Shown: positions 44,402 to 53,126, counted from the stretch's first letter. The stretch: DNA of 64,000 nt from Bacillota bacterium (GCA_023421245.1 JAEZTV010000034.1:62001-126000); one strand, 5' to 3'. Made by a program: numbers and translations. The notes: generated by a model from the letters alone, not told the origin.

Positions 44402-45118
44402 ATGCTTATCTTTCCGGCGATTGATATAAAAAATAAAATCTGTGTGCGCCTCACGCAGGGCGATTTTGACACAGTGCAGCAGGTTGCCGATAACCCATAC
44501 GATACAGCACTTGACTTTCAAGCGGCTGGCTCCGAGTGGATTCATATGGTGGACCTTGACGGCGCAAAGACTGCATCTCCGCAAAACAGCGAGATATTCA
44601 TTGAGGTGGCACGGCAAACAGGGCTAAAGGTTCAGCTTGGCGGCGGTATCCGCACGATGGAAACGATAGCGTATTATCTGGGCAACGGCATTACACGCGT
44701 TATCTTAGGCTCGGCGGCGGTCAATGATCCTGATTTTGTTCGCGAAGCGGTTGGATGTTATGCAAAACGCATCGCGGTTGGAATTGATGCAAAGGACGGC
44801 ATGGCAGCGGCGGAAGGCTGGCTTGATGCAAGCAGCGTGCATTATCTGGAGCTTGCCAAACGCATGGAGGACATAGGTGTAAAGTGCATTATCTTTACAG
44901 ATATATCCAAGGACGGTACACTGTCGGGGCCAAACCTTGAACAGCTTTCGGCGCTGCAAAACGCGGTATCCTGTGATATTATCGCAAGCGGCGGCATCCG
45001 CGACATTGGGCACATCAGTACACTGCGTGAAATGGGTCTTTACGGTGCAATCTGCGGAAAAAGCCTGTATGGCGGAACGCTCGACCTTGCCCAGGCCATT
45101 AAGGTAGCAGCGAAATGA
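44402..45118 (+). CDS. hisA: ProFAR isomerase HisA
   Basis: 238 residues, (beta/alpha)8 barrel. Catalytic D8 is in 'F-P-A-I-D-I-K', and the phosphate-binding loops are 'L-G-G-G-I-R-T' and 'A-S-G-G-I-R-D'. The second catalytic Asp is in 'F-T-D-I-S-K-D-G'. The start is ATG 44402. Confidence 0.95.
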   Translation: MLIFPAIDIKNKICVRLTQGDFDTVQQVADNPYDTALDFQAAGSEWIHMVDLDGAKTASPQNSEIFIEVARQTGLKVQLGGGIRTMETIAYYLGNGITRVILGSAAVNDPDFVREAVGCYAKRIAVGIDAKDGMAAAEGWLDASSVHYLELAKRMEDIGVKCIIFTDISKDGTLSGPNLEQLSALQNAVSCDIIASGGIRDIGHISTLREMGLYGAICGKSLYGGTLDLAQAIKVAAK

Positions 45119-45127
45119 GGGAAAGGT

Positions 45128-45616
45128 ATGGCATATGTGCAGCTATCCCATACACAGAACAACGATACTGCCGATAAAACAACCATGTTGGTTTTTTTGG
45201 AGGGCACGGTGTTTCACACGTTGCCATTGCTGCACCTAATCACGGTTCGGGGTTATCGTCCAATCGGCAGAAGCGTGGATTTGTTGGACGCATGGGCAAG
45301 TCAGGGTGCACAAATATGCTACTGCACTTATGTCAAAGCAAACCGTATCGGTTTTATCCGGCGGGTGCTAAAACGGTATTGCTTACCCGGCATCCGCTTG
45401 TATTTTAGGGATCGCGGGCAAAGTTATGCAAACATAGTGGAGCAGGTAAGGCCGGATATCCTGATAGAGGACGACTGCAAAAGCATTGGCGGGCCGAAGC
45501 AGATGTGCATTACAAAGGTCACTCCCGAGATTCGGGCTGCCATCCAATTGATTGTGGTGCCGGAGTTTTCAGGCCTTGATACCCTTTCTCCGGAGCTTTA
45601 CCGCTTAAGACGATAA
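45128..45616 (+). CDS. HAD-like protein of unknown function within the his operon
   Basis: 162 residues. 'M-L-V-F-L-E-G-T-V-F' sits where a HAD hydrolase has its h-h-h-D-x-D-G-T motif I, but the nucleophile Asp is hydrophobic and the second Asp is Glu. 'I-C-Y-C-T-Y' could be motif II and 'D-I-L-I-E-D-D-C-K-S-I-G-G' resembles motif IV. It lies ten bases after hisA with GGGAAAGG as ribosome site, so it is co-transcribed. The operon lacks a histidinol-phosphatase, but the missing nucleophile argues against that activity. The fold call is tentative. Confidence 0.5.
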   Translation: MAYVQLSHTQNNDTADKTTMLVFLEGTVFHTLPLLHLITVRGYRPIGRSVDLLDAWASQGAQICYCTYVKANRIGFIRRVLKRYCLPGIRLYFRDRGQSYANIVEQVRPDILIEDDCKSIGGPKQMCITKVTPEIRAAIQLIVVPEFSGLDTLSPELYRLRR

Positions 45617-45641
45617 ACAGTAAATAAAGGTTGTGTAGAAG

Positions 45642-46397
45642 ATGCTTGCCAAACGTATTATTCCCTGCCTTGATGTAAAGGATGGAAAGGTCGTTAAGGG
45701 TGTTAACTTTGTAGACATCAAAGAGGTGGGTGATCCGGTCGAATGCGCTATTGAGTATAACCGTCAGGGAGCGGATGAGATCACTTTTTTGGATATCACC
45801 GCAACCCACGAGGGAAGAAAAACGATGATTGATGTGGTACGCCGTACCGCGCAAAATGTTTTTGTGCCGTTAACCGTCGGCGGCGGCATCCGAACTGTGG
45901 AAGATTTTCGCGATATCCTTCGCGCAGGAGCCGACAAGGTATCGGTAAACTCCGCCGCGGTGCATAATCCGGAGCTGGTTCAATCGGCGGCAGATAAATT
46001 CGGCAGTCAATGCGTTGTGGTTGCCATCGATGCAAAACGCGCGGAGGATGGCACATTTCATGTGGTCATCAACGGCGGACGCATTGATACCGGCCTGGAT
46101 GCGATTAAATGGGCGCAACAGGTGTGCCGCCTTGGCGCGGGAGAGGTCTTACTTACCTCAATGGACGCTGACGGCACCAAAAACGGCTTTGATATTGAGC
46201 TTACCGACGCAATTGTACGGCAGATTGATGTTCCTGTTATCGCATCAGGCGGGTGCGGTGCATTAGAGCATTTTTCTGAGGTATTCCAACGAACGGGTGC
46301 GGATGCAGCCCTTGCAGCGTCGCTGTTCCATTACGGTGAGCTGACGGTTGCGCAGGTAAAGCAGCATCTTCTCAAAAGTGGAATTCCGGTACGGTAG
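45642..46397 (+). CDS. hisF: Imidazole glycerol phosphate synthase, cyclase subunit HisF
   Basis: 251 residues, (beta/alpha)8 barrel. Catalytic D11 is in 'I-P-C-L-D-V-K-D-G-K-V-V-K-G' and the second Asp in 'V-V-V-A-I-D-A-K-R'; 'G-G-G-I-R' and 'A-S-G-G-C-G' bind phosphate. It forms IGP and AICAR with HisH. The start is ATG 45642. Confidence 0.96.
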   Translation: MLAKRIIPCLDVKDGKVVKGVNFVDIKEVGDPVECAIEYNRQGADEITFLDITATHEGRKTMIDVVRRTAQNVFVPLTVGGGIRTVEDFRDILRAGADKVSVNSAAVHNPELVQSAADKFGSQCVVVAIDAKRAEDGTFHVVINGGRIDTGLDAIKWAQQVCRLGAGEVLLTSMDADGTKNGFDIELTDAIVRQIDVPVIASGGCGALEHFSEVFQRTGADAALAASLFHYGELTVAQVKQHLLKSGIPVR

Positions 46398-46447
46398 TCA
46401 GGGCTGAAACGAAATACCATGCACCCAACAGGTTGGGAAAGGAAGCG

Positions 46448-46789
46448 GTGGCATTGAATTTGGATAGTTACTTTGAAAAGAGCGAGCTGATCCCGGCGAT
46501 TGTGCAGCAAAAGGGTACAAACGAGGTGCTGATGCTTGCCTATATGAATAAGCAGAGCCTTGCCAAAACAATAAAAACAGGATACACTTGGTTTTATTCC
46601 CGTTCAAGGCAGCAGCTTTGGAACAAGGGCGCAACGTCCGGGCATCTGCAAAAGGTGTGTTCGCTTACTGCGGATTGCGACAACGACACGCTGTTAATTG
46701 TTGTGGAACAGACGGGCCCCGCATGCCATACCGGCAGCAAAACCTGTTTTTTCAACCCGATTGTTTCGGAAGAGGGGGAGATATCATGA
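46448..46789 (+). CDS. hisI: Phosphoribosyl-AMP cyclohydrolase
   Basis: About 113 residues. 'L-M-L-A-Y-M-N-K-Q-S-L', 'W-F-Y-S-R-S-R-Q-Q-L-W-N-K-G', the metal-binding 'D-C-D-N-D-T' and 'A-C-H-T-G-S-K-T-C-F' are the family hallmarks. It is separate from hisE, not fused. Start choices are GTG 46448 or TTG 46454 after AAAGGAAG; TTG 46433 is less likely. Its stop overlaps hisE by four bases. Confidence 0.93.
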   Translation: MALNLDSYFEKSELIPAIVQQKGTNEVLMLAYMNKQSLAKTIKTGYTWFYSRSRQQLWNKGATSGHLQKVCSLTADCDNDTLLIVVEQTGPACHTGSKTCFFNPIVSEEGEIS

Positions 46790-47112
46790 TGGATACCCTT
46801 AGCGGACTATATGAAGTAATCAAGGCACGCAAAGCCACCCCGCAGGAGGGCTCGTACACCTGCTACCTGTTTGATAAAGGGCTTGACAAGATCTTAAAAA
46901 AATGCGGTGAGGAATGCAGTGAAACGATTATTGCCGCCAAAAACAACGACAACAAAGAAACTGCAAACGAAATATGTGACCTTGTATATCACCTTATGGT
47001 GTTGATGGTAGAGCAGGGCATTGCGCTGGGTGAAGTAGAAGCCGTCTTGGAGGAGCGCCGTGCAAAAATCGGCAATTTGAAGCAGTTTCATCAAACGGAC
47101 AAAAGTTCATAG
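46786..47112 (+). CDS. hisE: Phosphoribosyl-ATP pyrophosphohydrolase
   Basis: 108 residues of the MazG-like all-helical fold: 'S-Y-T-C-Y-L-F', 'K-K-C-G-E-E-C-S-E-T-I-I-A-A-K' and 'N-E-I-C-D-L-V-Y-H-L-M-V-L' carry the acidic metal ligands. ATG 46786 overlaps the hisI stop (ATGA) and follows GAGGGGGAGAT. It is the last gene of the operon. Confidence 0.93.
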   Translation: MMDTLSGLYEVIKARKATPQEGSYTCYLFDKGLDKILKKCGEECSETIIAAKNNDNKETANEICDLVYHLMVLMVEQGIALGEVEAVLEERRAKIGNLKQFHQTDKSS

Positions 47113-47151
47113 GAATCAGCCTTAAAACGCAAAAAACCTCGTGTTTTTCCC

Positions 47152-47180
47152 TTGCATTCTTTGTAAAACCATGTTAATAT
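47152..47180 (+). promoter_or_regulatory. Sigma-A promoter upstream of the rplS leader
   Basis: TTGCAT (47152-47157) and TAATAT (47175-47180) are spaced by 17 bases. Transcription would start near 47187, giving a leader of about 170 bases before rplS. Confidence 0.65.
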
Positions 47181-47199
47181 ATATAGGCATTTAGTGTTC

Positions 47200-47342
47200 C
47201 TCCGGATTGAGAGACGTTTCCACGCGGTGCGAAACGATGTATCCGGTGGGGTTTGATGCCTGGCTCTTTCACAGGGCTGAGACATTAAAGCTGACAGTCC
47301 TCTGCCGCATACGCATGTAGCGGGTATGAATGTCTGATTTTT
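47200..47342 (+). ncRNA. Structured leader of rplS (candidate L19 autoregulatory leader)
   Basis: Nested pairings are visible: CCGGAT/ATCCGG (47202-47207/47241-47246) enclosing CGTTTC/GAAACG (47215-47220/47231-47236), then AGACATT/AATGTCT (47280-47286/47329-47335) enclosing CATAC/GTATG (47308-47312/47324-47328), followed by GATTTTT just before the GAGGAGG ribosome site. Firmicutes L19 genes are known to carry autoregulatory leader structures; assignment to that family is inference from position and structure. Confidence 0.55.
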
Positions 47343-47357
47343 GAGGAGGATATACCA

Positions 47358-47702
47358 ATGGATGCTTTAAAGCAGATCTCAGACGTGCATTTGAAAAGCG
47401 AGATGCCCGTTGTCAACATCGGCGATACCGTAAAGGTGCACGTTAGAATTAAGGAAGGCGAACGGTCCAGAATACAGCTCTTTGAAGGAACTGTAATCGC
47501 ACGCAAGCATGGCGGTATAGCAGAAACCTTTACCGTCCGTCGTCTTTCCTACGGTGTAGGCGTAGAGAGAGTGTTCCCGATTCACTCACCCAATGTTGAA
47601 AAGGTTGAGATTGTTAGAAAAGGCCGTGTTCGCAGAGCGAAGCTTTATTATCTGCGTGGCAAGGTCGGTAAGGCCGCTAAGGTTAAGCAGCAGCTTCAAT
47701 AA
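47358..47702 (+). CDS. rplS: Ribosomal protein L19
   Basis: 114 residues, standard length. 'F-E-G-T-V-I-A-R-K-H-G-G', 'R-R-L-S-Y-G-V-G-V-E-R-V-F-P-I-H-S-P' and 'R-R-A-K-L-Y-Y-L-R' are L19 signatures. The start is ATG 47358 behind GAGGAGG. It has its own promoter, leader and terminator. Confidence 0.97.
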   Translation: MDALKQISDVHLKSEMPVVNIGDTVKVHVRIKEGERSRIQLFEGTVIARKHGGIAETFTVRRLSYGVGVERVFPIHSPNVEKVEIVRKGRVRRAKLYYLRGKVGKAAKVKQQLQ

Positions 47703-47708
47703 GGTGAT

Positions 47709-47735
47709 AAAAAGGGACAAGCTTGTCCCTTTTTT
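47709..47735 (+). terminator. Intrinsic terminator after rplS
   Basis: A perfect palindrome, AAAAAGGGACAA (47709-47720) with TTGTCCCTTTTT (47723-47734), extends into the T-run. Confidence 0.9.
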
Positions 47736-47783
47736 GCTTTTTCTTTTTTCTATTGACTATCCGTAGGGAAGAAGGCGTTATCC

Positions 47784-48371
47784 ATGAACCAGGAAACTGA
47801 ACTTTTTACCGAACAACAGGAGCCTGCAGCAGTTTCGCAACCGCTCAAGGCAAACCCGGTATTATCGGCATACGAATGGGCAGAAACCTTAGTGTGGTGT
47901 TTTTTGTTTGTCGTTATATTGTTTACGTTCGTGCTGCGCGTTGTGGGGGTAATCGGTCCTTCTATGGACGATACCCTGCATCAGAACGACCGGTTGATTA
48001 CCTTCAACTATGTCAGCCCCGCGTACGGTGATATTGTTGCCATCACGCAACCGAGCAATCTGGATGAACCGCTTGTTAAGCGTGTAATCGCAACCGAGGG
48101 GCAGATTGTGGACATCGATTTTGACACCGGAGAGGTGTATATTGACGGCATGCTGCTGACCGAGGAGTATATCAAAACCACAACAACCGTTTCGGGTGAT
48201 GTGGAATTCCCCGCAACCGTCCCCGCAGGACACGTGTTTGTGCTGGGGGATAACCGCGGTGTGTCGCTGGACAGCCGCTATCGCGAAGTTGGTATGGTGG
48301 ATGTGCGCTATATCTTCGGCAAAGCGGTATTTCGCATATTCCCGTTTAACAAGGCAGGCGTATTACATTAA
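47784..48371 (+). CDS. lepB: Signal peptidase I
   Basis: 195 residues, the short single-anchor Gram-positive form. A membrane segment spans about 33-57; the catalytic Ser is S60 ('G-P-S-M-D-D-T-L') and the Lys is K99 ('L-V-K-R-V-I'). 'G-D-N-R-G-V-S-L-D-S-R' is the conserved late box. It removes signal peptides at the outer face of the membrane. The start is ATG 47784. Confidence 0.95.
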   Translation: MNQETELFTEQQEPAAVSQPLKANPVLSAYEWAETLVWCFLFVVILFTFVLRVVGVIGPSMDDTLHQNDRLITFNYVSPAYGDIVAITQPSNLDEPLVKRVIATEGQIVDIDFDTGEVYIDGMLLTEEYIKTTTTVSGDVEFPATVPAGHVFVLGDNRGVSLDSRYREVGMVDVRYIFGKAVFRIFPFNKAGVLH

Positions 48372-48425
48372 CCTTACATTGCGGCGGTTGCGCTGCGGTG
48401 TACAGCAGAAATATGGAGAAAAAGA

Positions 48426-49292
48426 ATGACCGATATTCCATCCATCCAGTGGTTTCCGGGGCATATGGCAAAAACGCGGCGGCTGATGAGAGAAAGCCTG
48501 CCGCTTGTTGACATTGTCGTAGAACTGCTCGATGCGCGTATTCCGGCAAGCAGCCAAAACCCTGAGGTTTACAAGCTGATTAAAAACAAACCGCGTCTTG
48601 TTTTGCTCAACAAATGTGATACTGCCGACCCGCAGATGACCAGGCGGTGGTGTGATTATTTTACAAATTGCGGCATTGCAGCGCTTGCGGTAGATTGCCG
48701 CAGCGGTTATGGGCTCAAGAGCTTTGTGCCGATGGTGCATCAGGTGTTGCAGGAAGAGCTGGCTCGCAGGGAGAAAAAAGGTATGGCGGGTAAATCGCTG
48801 CGCATGATGGTCGTGGGAATCCCCAATGTAGGAAAATCCTCACTCATCAATCGTTTGGCAGGTTCACGGCGTGCCAAGGTAGAGGACCGCCCCGGTGTTA
48901 CACGCGGCAGACAGTGGGTAACGCTTGATGCCGGAATTGAGCTGCTGGACATGCCCGGTGTTCTTTGGCCGAAGTTTGAGGATCGCCGTGTAGGGGAACG
49001 CCTTGCGTTCACCGGCGCGGTTAAGGATGATATCCTTGACCTTGAGCATCTTGCCACCCGCCTGTTAGGGCTGCTTGGGCGCGATTATCCTCAGCTATTG
49101 GACCTACGTTACAAAACGGGTGATATTACCGGCCTTGAAGATTATGAGCTGCTTACGCTCGTCGGCAAAAAGCGCGGCATGCTGGTGGCGGGCGGTGAGG
49201 TGAACACCGAGCGTGCGGCAATAGCGGTGCTGGATGAGTTTCGCAGCGGAAAGATTGGCAGGATTACGCTGGAAGCTCCGCCTAAAAAATAG
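48426..49292 (+). CDS. rbgA: Ribosome biogenesis GTPase RbgA (YlqF)
   Basis: 288 residues with the circularly permuted GTPase order: G4 'L-N-K-C-D' comes before G1 'G-I-P-N-V-G-K-S-S-L-I-N' and G3 'D-M-P-G-V-L-W-P'. The N terminus 'I-Q-W-F-P-G-H-M-A-K-T-R-R' is diagnostic. It acts in late 50S subunit assembly. The position between lepB and rnhB is typical. Confidence 0.96.
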   Translation: MTDIPSIQWFPGHMAKTRRLMRESLPLVDIVVELLDARIPASSQNPEVYKLIKNKPRLVLLNKCDTADPQMTRRWCDYFTNCGIAALAVDCRSGYGLKSFVPMVHQVLQEELARREKKGMAGKSLRMMVVGIPNVGKSSLINRLAGSRRAKVEDRPGVTRGRQWVTLDAGIELLDMPGVLWPKFEDRRVGERLAFTGAVKDDILDLEHLATRLLGLLGRDYPQLLDLRYKTGDITGLEDYELLTLVGKKRGMLVAGGEVNTERAAIAVLDEFRSGKIGRITLEAPPKK

Positions 49293-49315
49293 CCGTAGGG
49301 AAGGTGAGATGCACG

Positions 49316-49930
49316 GTGGATGAGTTATACTCTTTTGATGCAGCGTTCTATCAAGCCGGGTGCGGTTATCTATGCGGGGTGGACGAAGCAGGCAGAGGTC
49401 CGCTTGCAGGGCCTGTATTTGCCGCAGCGGTTATTCTACCGCCGGACACTGTGATTGAAGGCATAAACGACTCCAAAAAACTTTCGGAGAAAAAACGGGA
49501 GCTTTTGTTTGAGAGAATCACCGAAGCCGCTATTGCGTACCATATTGCGTATGCTACCGAAGCCGAGATTGATGAATATAACATCCTGCAAGCTACTTTT
49601 CTAGCCATGCATCGCGCGGTGAAGGGGCTTTGCATAATACCTGACTATCTCTTGATTGACGGCAACCGCCGCCCTGCCTTTAAATTTGAGGGCGAATGCG
49701 TCATAAAGGGTGACGGTAAGTCTGCCTGCATTGCAGCTGCATCAATCCTTGCAAAGGTTGCCCGTGACCGGTACCTTTGTATGCTGGATGAGCAATATCC
49801 GCAGTACTGTTTTGCAAAACACAAGGGGTATCCAACCGCGCTGCATTATGAGATGCTGACGCAGCATGGGATATCACCCGTACATCGCAAGAGCTTTTTA
49901 AAGAAGCTTGGCACCGGTGTAAAAACATGA
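49316..49930 (+). CDS. rnhB: Ribonuclease HII
   Basis: About 204 residues. The signature 'G-V-D-E-A-G-R-G-P-L-A-G' gives catalytic D23 and E24; later acidic residues lie in 'L-L-I-D-G-N' and nearby. It removes ribonucleotides from DNA. GTG 49316 follows AAGGTGAG with seven-base spacing; GTG 49304 is an alternative that overlaps that site. The stop overlaps yraN by four bases. Confidence 0.95.
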   Translation: MDELYSFDAAFYQAGCGYLCGVDEAGRGPLAGPVFAAAVILPPDTVIEGINDSKKLSEKKRELLFERITEAAIAYHIAYATEAEIDEYNILQATFLAMHRAVKGLCIIPDYLLIDGNRRPAFKFEGECVIKGDGKSACIAAASILAKVARDRYLCMLDEQYPQYCFAKHKGYPTALHYEMLTQHGISPVHRKSFLKKLGTGVKT

Positions 49931-50292
49931 ATACGCTTGGACGGCTTGGGGAGCAATATGCCGCCTTGCGCTTACAACAGGATGGTTATACCATTCTTCT
50001 GCAAAACTATCACTGCCGCTATGGCGAGATAGATATTATCGCCGCCTGCGGTGATATCCTTGTTTTTGTGGAGGTTAAGGCACGTTCTCCGCGTTGTGCC
50101 TACGCCCCAAGCGAGGCGGTTACCGCCAGTAAAATGAAGAAGATTACAAAAACGGCACAGTGTTATCTGCAGGAAAATCCCTGTGATCTGCAGCCAAGAT
50201 TTGATATCATTGAACTTGTTATGATTGACAAAGGCCCTGTGCACGTTCTATCCTATAATCATATTATCGGGGCGTTTGATGCAGCCTATTGA
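49927..50292 (+). CDS. yraN: YraN/UPF0102 family nuclease-like protein
   Basis: 121 residues. 'L-G-E-Q-Y-A-A-L-R-L' and 'Y-G-E-I-D-I-I-A-A-C-G-D-I-L-V-F-V-E-V-K-A-R' form an endonuclease-like D-x(n)-E-x-K core. The family resembles archaeal Holliday-junction resolvases but its role is unproved. ATG 49927 overlaps the rnhB stop (ATGA), so the two are coupled. Confidence 0.9.
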   Translation: MNTLGRLGEQYAALRLQQDGYTILLQNYHCRYGEIDIIAACGDILVFVEVKARSPRCAYAPSEAVTASKMKKITKTAQCYLQENPCDLQPRFDIIELVMIDKGPVHVLSYNHIIGAFDAAY

Positions 50293-50363
50293 CGGCTCCA
50301 TATATCAAAATTTTTGACTGTTCTATACCGCGGTGTGGTTTGGACAGACGATGGGAGTGACAT

Positions 50364-51290
50364 ATGAACTACTTTGATCTTCATTGCGACACGCTGTCGG
50401 AGATGATGAAAAACAACACCTCTCTGTTGGATGGCGAAACCGCCGTTACCCTAGAGAAAGGGGAAGGGTTCAAGTCCTGGTGCCAGTGTTTTGCCGTTTG
50501 GACACACGACTCGGTTAAAGGCGAAGCGGCCTACCAAAACTACAGAAAACAGCTTTCCTTATTGAAGGAACAGGCGCTGCTAAACACCGATAAAATGATC
50601 TTTTGTAAAACACGTGCAGATATTGAACAGGCGGTTACCGAGGGGAAATGTGCCGCCATCCTGACTGTGGAAAACGGCTCGGTGCTTGCCGGCGATCTTT
50701 CAAGAATCGCGGAACTAAAAAAAGACGGTGTCAAGATTTTCTCGTTCACATGGAATGGTAAAAACGAGCTTGGCAGCGGTGTTGGGGGAAACCATACCCT
50801 TTCCATGATTGGGCGTAGTGCTGTTGTTGAACTGAACAAAGCAAATATTACCATTGATGTTTCGCATATCTCGGATAAGGGCTTCTATGATATTCTCAAC
50901 CTTACCTGCAAGCCGATTATTGCAACACATTCGAACGCGCGTAGAATCTGCAAGCATCCGCGCAACCTAACCGATGAACAGTTTGAGGCGATTGTTCATA
51001 CCGGCGGCATTGTGGGTATTAACTTTTACAAACAGTTTCTGGGCAACTCTAAGAATACAGGCCTTTTTGATATCATCCGCCATGTGGAACACTTTCTGTC
51101 TTTGGGCGGGGAGGATAACATATGTATCGGCTCGGATTTTGACGGCGCGGAGATGCCCGCGAGGCTGAAAGATATCTCAACCATTGGCGTGCTGCGCGAA
51201 GAGTTACTCAAGCGCAATTTTAGCGAAGATTTAGTTGAAAAGATTCTGTTTAAAAATGCGTATGACTTTGCCGTGAAAAACTTTGACTGA
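50364..51290 (+). CDS. Membrane dipeptidase family M19 (renal dipeptidase-like)
   Basis: 308 residues of the amidohydrolase fold. Metal ligands appear in 'F-D-L-H-C-D-T' (H7, D9), the bridging Glu in 'L-T-V-E-N-G', and later 'D-V-S-H', 'A-T-H-S-N-A-R' and 'G-S-D-F-D-G'. It hydrolyses dipeptides; there is no signal peptide, so it is probably cytoplasmic despite the family name. The start is ATG 50364. Confidence 0.92.
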   Translation: MNYFDLHCDTLSEMMKNNTSLLDGETAVTLEKGEGFKSWCQCFAVWTHDSVKGEAAYQNYRKQLSLLKEQALLNTDKMIFCKTRADIEQAVTEGKCAAILTVENGSVLAGDLSRIAELKKDGVKIFSFTWNGKNELGSGVGGNHTLSMIGRSAVVELNKANITIDVSHISDKGFYDILNLTCKPIIATHSNARRICKHPRNLTDEQFEAIVHTGGIVGINFYKQFLGNSKNTGLFDIIRHVEHFLSLGGEDNICIGSDFDGAEMPARLKDISTIGVLREELLKRNFSEDLVEKILFKNAYDFAVKNFD

Positions 51291-51350
51291 TACGGTCATA
51301 TGACAACAAATAAGCTATTAACCCGCACAATGAAAGGTTGAACTTGAGGT

Positions 51351-52850
51351 ATGGATTATAAAAGTACACGAAATTCCGCCCTACGCGTTACTTCTGCGCA
51401 GGCCATTGCGCAAGGCATATCAAAGGATGGCGGACTGTTTGTTCCTGCGCAAATCCCCGCTTTGACGGAGAACGACATTAAGGCGTTGTGCGATATGACT
51501 TATATAGAACGCGCCGAAAGTATTTTGCTGCAATATCTTACCGACTTTACCCTTGATGAGGTTAAACAGTGTGCACAAGGAGCGTACGGTAACGGAACAT
51601 TTGACGATGATATCCCCGCACCACTTGCGCGCTTGGGGAAGAACGCCTATATGCTGGAGCTTTGGCATGGCCCAACCTGCGCGTTTAAGGATATGGCGTT
51701 GCAAATTCTACCTCATCTTTTGACTGTCAGCGCAAAGAAGACCATCTCCGGCAAGGAAGTCGTTATTCTGGTAGCAACCTCGGGCGATACCGGTAAGGCG
51801 GCACTGGAGGGCTTTAAGGATGTGCCCGGCACCCGCATTATGGTGTTTTATCCGCAGGACGGCGTCAGTGAAATGCAGCGCCTGCAGATGATTACACAAG
51901 CGGGCGAGAATGTATATGTATGCGCGGTAAACGGAAACTTTGACGATTGCCAGCGTGGAGTAAAACGCATCTTTACCGACAGCGAAACGGTAGAAACGCT
52001 TTCGGAAAATGGGCTTGTATTTTCCAGTGCAAATTCGATTAACTGGGGCAGACTGCTGCCGCAGATTGTGTATTACATCAGCGCATACTGTGATCTTGTA
52101 AAGGACGAATGCATCCGGCTTGGTGACTCTATTAACGTTGTTGTTCCCACTGGGAATTTTGGCAATATACTCGCCGCATATTATGCAAAGCAGATGGGGT
52201 TGCCCATTGCGCGGTTTATCTGTGCCTCCAACTCAAATAAAATACTTACCGATTTTCTTAATACCGGCATGTATGATACCAATCGGCCATTCTACACCAC
52301 AATATCCCCCTCTATGGATATTCTTGTTTCCAGTAATCTGGAACGCCTGTTATATCATCTGTCCGGCAATGATGACACGTATGTAACATCCTGCATGTCG
52401 GCGCTTTCCGATTCGGGCCGGTATGAGGTTAAGCCCGAGATTATGGACAAACTAACAGAACTGTTTGTGGGCGGATATTGCGATGAAGAGAGCACAAAGG
52501 CGACCGTCCGCAGCCTGTTTGATAAGTATGCTTATGTCGCTGATACCCACACAGCTGTCGCTTATAAGGTATATGCAGACTATGTGAGGGAAACCGGTGA
52601 TAAGGCGGTGACGGTGATTGCATCGACGGCAAACGCTTACAAGTTTCCGGCAAGCGTCTACGAAGCAATTTCAGGAGAAACGGAAAATGCTTCGGAATTT
52701 GAGTTAGCACAAAAACTATCACAAAAAACAGGTACAGACATTCCTGCACAGCTGCAGGGACTGCAAAACCGTAAAATCCGATTCGAAGCATGTTGTAACA
52801 GTGATAAGATGCGCGATGCAGTATACGCATATCTTGGTATTAAGGCATAA
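51351..52850 (+). CDS. thrC: Threonine synthase
   Basis: 499 residues, the longer bacterial form. The N-terminal 'Y-K-S-T-R' and 'G-L-F-V-P' segments, the PLP lysine K113 ('P-T-C-A-F-K-D-M-A'), 'T-S-G-D-T-G-K-A-A' and 'V-P-T-G-N-F-G-N-I' are visible. It converts phosphohomoserine to threonine. It is a single gene, ATG 51351, closed by a hairpin at 52888-52924. Confidence 0.96.
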   Translation: MDYKSTRNSALRVTSAQAIAQGISKDGGLFVPAQIPALTENDIKALCDMTYIERAESILLQYLTDFTLDEVKQCAQGAYGNGTFDDDIPAPLARLGKNAYMLELWHGPTCAFKDMALQILPHLLTVSAKKTISGKEVVILVATSGDTGKAALEGFKDVPGTRIMVFYPQDGVSEMQRLQMITQAGENVYVCAVNGNFDDCQRGVKRIFTDSETVETLSENGLVFSSANSINWGRLLPQIVYYISAYCDLVKDECIRLGDSINVVVPTGNFGNILAAYYAKQMGLPIARFICASNSNKILTDFLNTGMYDTNRPFYTTISPSMDILVSSNLERLLYHLSGNDDTYVTSCMSALSDSGRYEVKPEIMDKLTELFVGGYCDEESTKATVRSLFDKYAYVADTHTAVAYKVYADYVRETGDKAVTVIASTANAYKFPASVYEAISGETENASEFELAQKLSQKTGTDIPAQLQGLQNRKIRFEACCNSDKMRDAVYAYLGIKA

Positions 52851-52887
52851 CCTCTGACGATGCAGCGATGTAATAATAGACGACATC

Positions 52888-52924
52888 AGTTGCGCGAAAA
52901 CTAAGCCTTAGTTTTCGCGCAACT
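52888..52924. terminator. Long hairpin between convergent thrC and DUF1540 gene
   Basis: 18 bases (52888-52905) pair perfectly with 52907-52924, including TTTTC/GAAAA in the stem. No external T-tract is present; shared use as a bidirectional terminator is inferred from position. Confidence 0.6.
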
Positions 52925-52940
52925 GGTTATCATAAAGCTG

Positions 52941-53126
52941 TTATCGGTGTTCGAATGTGACACAGGCGGTATCTGACTTTGTAGCCGCGAAGTTAGGGCC
53001 TACCTTAATTTGCGATGCCGTGCAGTTCTTGTTGTCTTCATTATAGATACAGTTGGTTACGTCGCAGACGATGCCATCAATGATGTCACGGTTTGTTCGA
53101 TCTTCATACGTTCTATCGTCCTTCAT
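52941..53126 (-). CDS. DUF1540-type small cysteine-rich protein
   Basis: 61 residues. 'I-V-C-D-V-T-N-C-I-Y-N', 'N-C-T-A-S-Q-I-K-V-G' and 'D-T-A-C-V-T-F' give the four-cysteine pattern of the DUF1540 domain common in Clostridia and probably metal-binding. Function is unknown. ATG 53126 lies eight bases after AGGAGG (within AGGAGGTGAT). It is divergent from the phosphoesterase gene. Confidence 0.82.
   Translation of the reverse strand: MKDDRTYEDRTNRDIIDGIVCDVTNCIYNEDNKNCTASQIKVGPNFAATKSDTACVTFEHR

Noticed and set aside
44432..47112. Fused hisI-hisE (hisIE)
   Set aside because: HisI ends with TGA at 46787-46789 and hisE begins at the overlapping ATG 46786, so they are separate chains.
47265..47300. 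Second TPP riboswitch upstream of rplS, suggested by GGGCTGAGA
   Set aside because: The partner block (CCTGATCTGGATAATGCC type) is absent, and the stems and position fit a ribosomal leader better.
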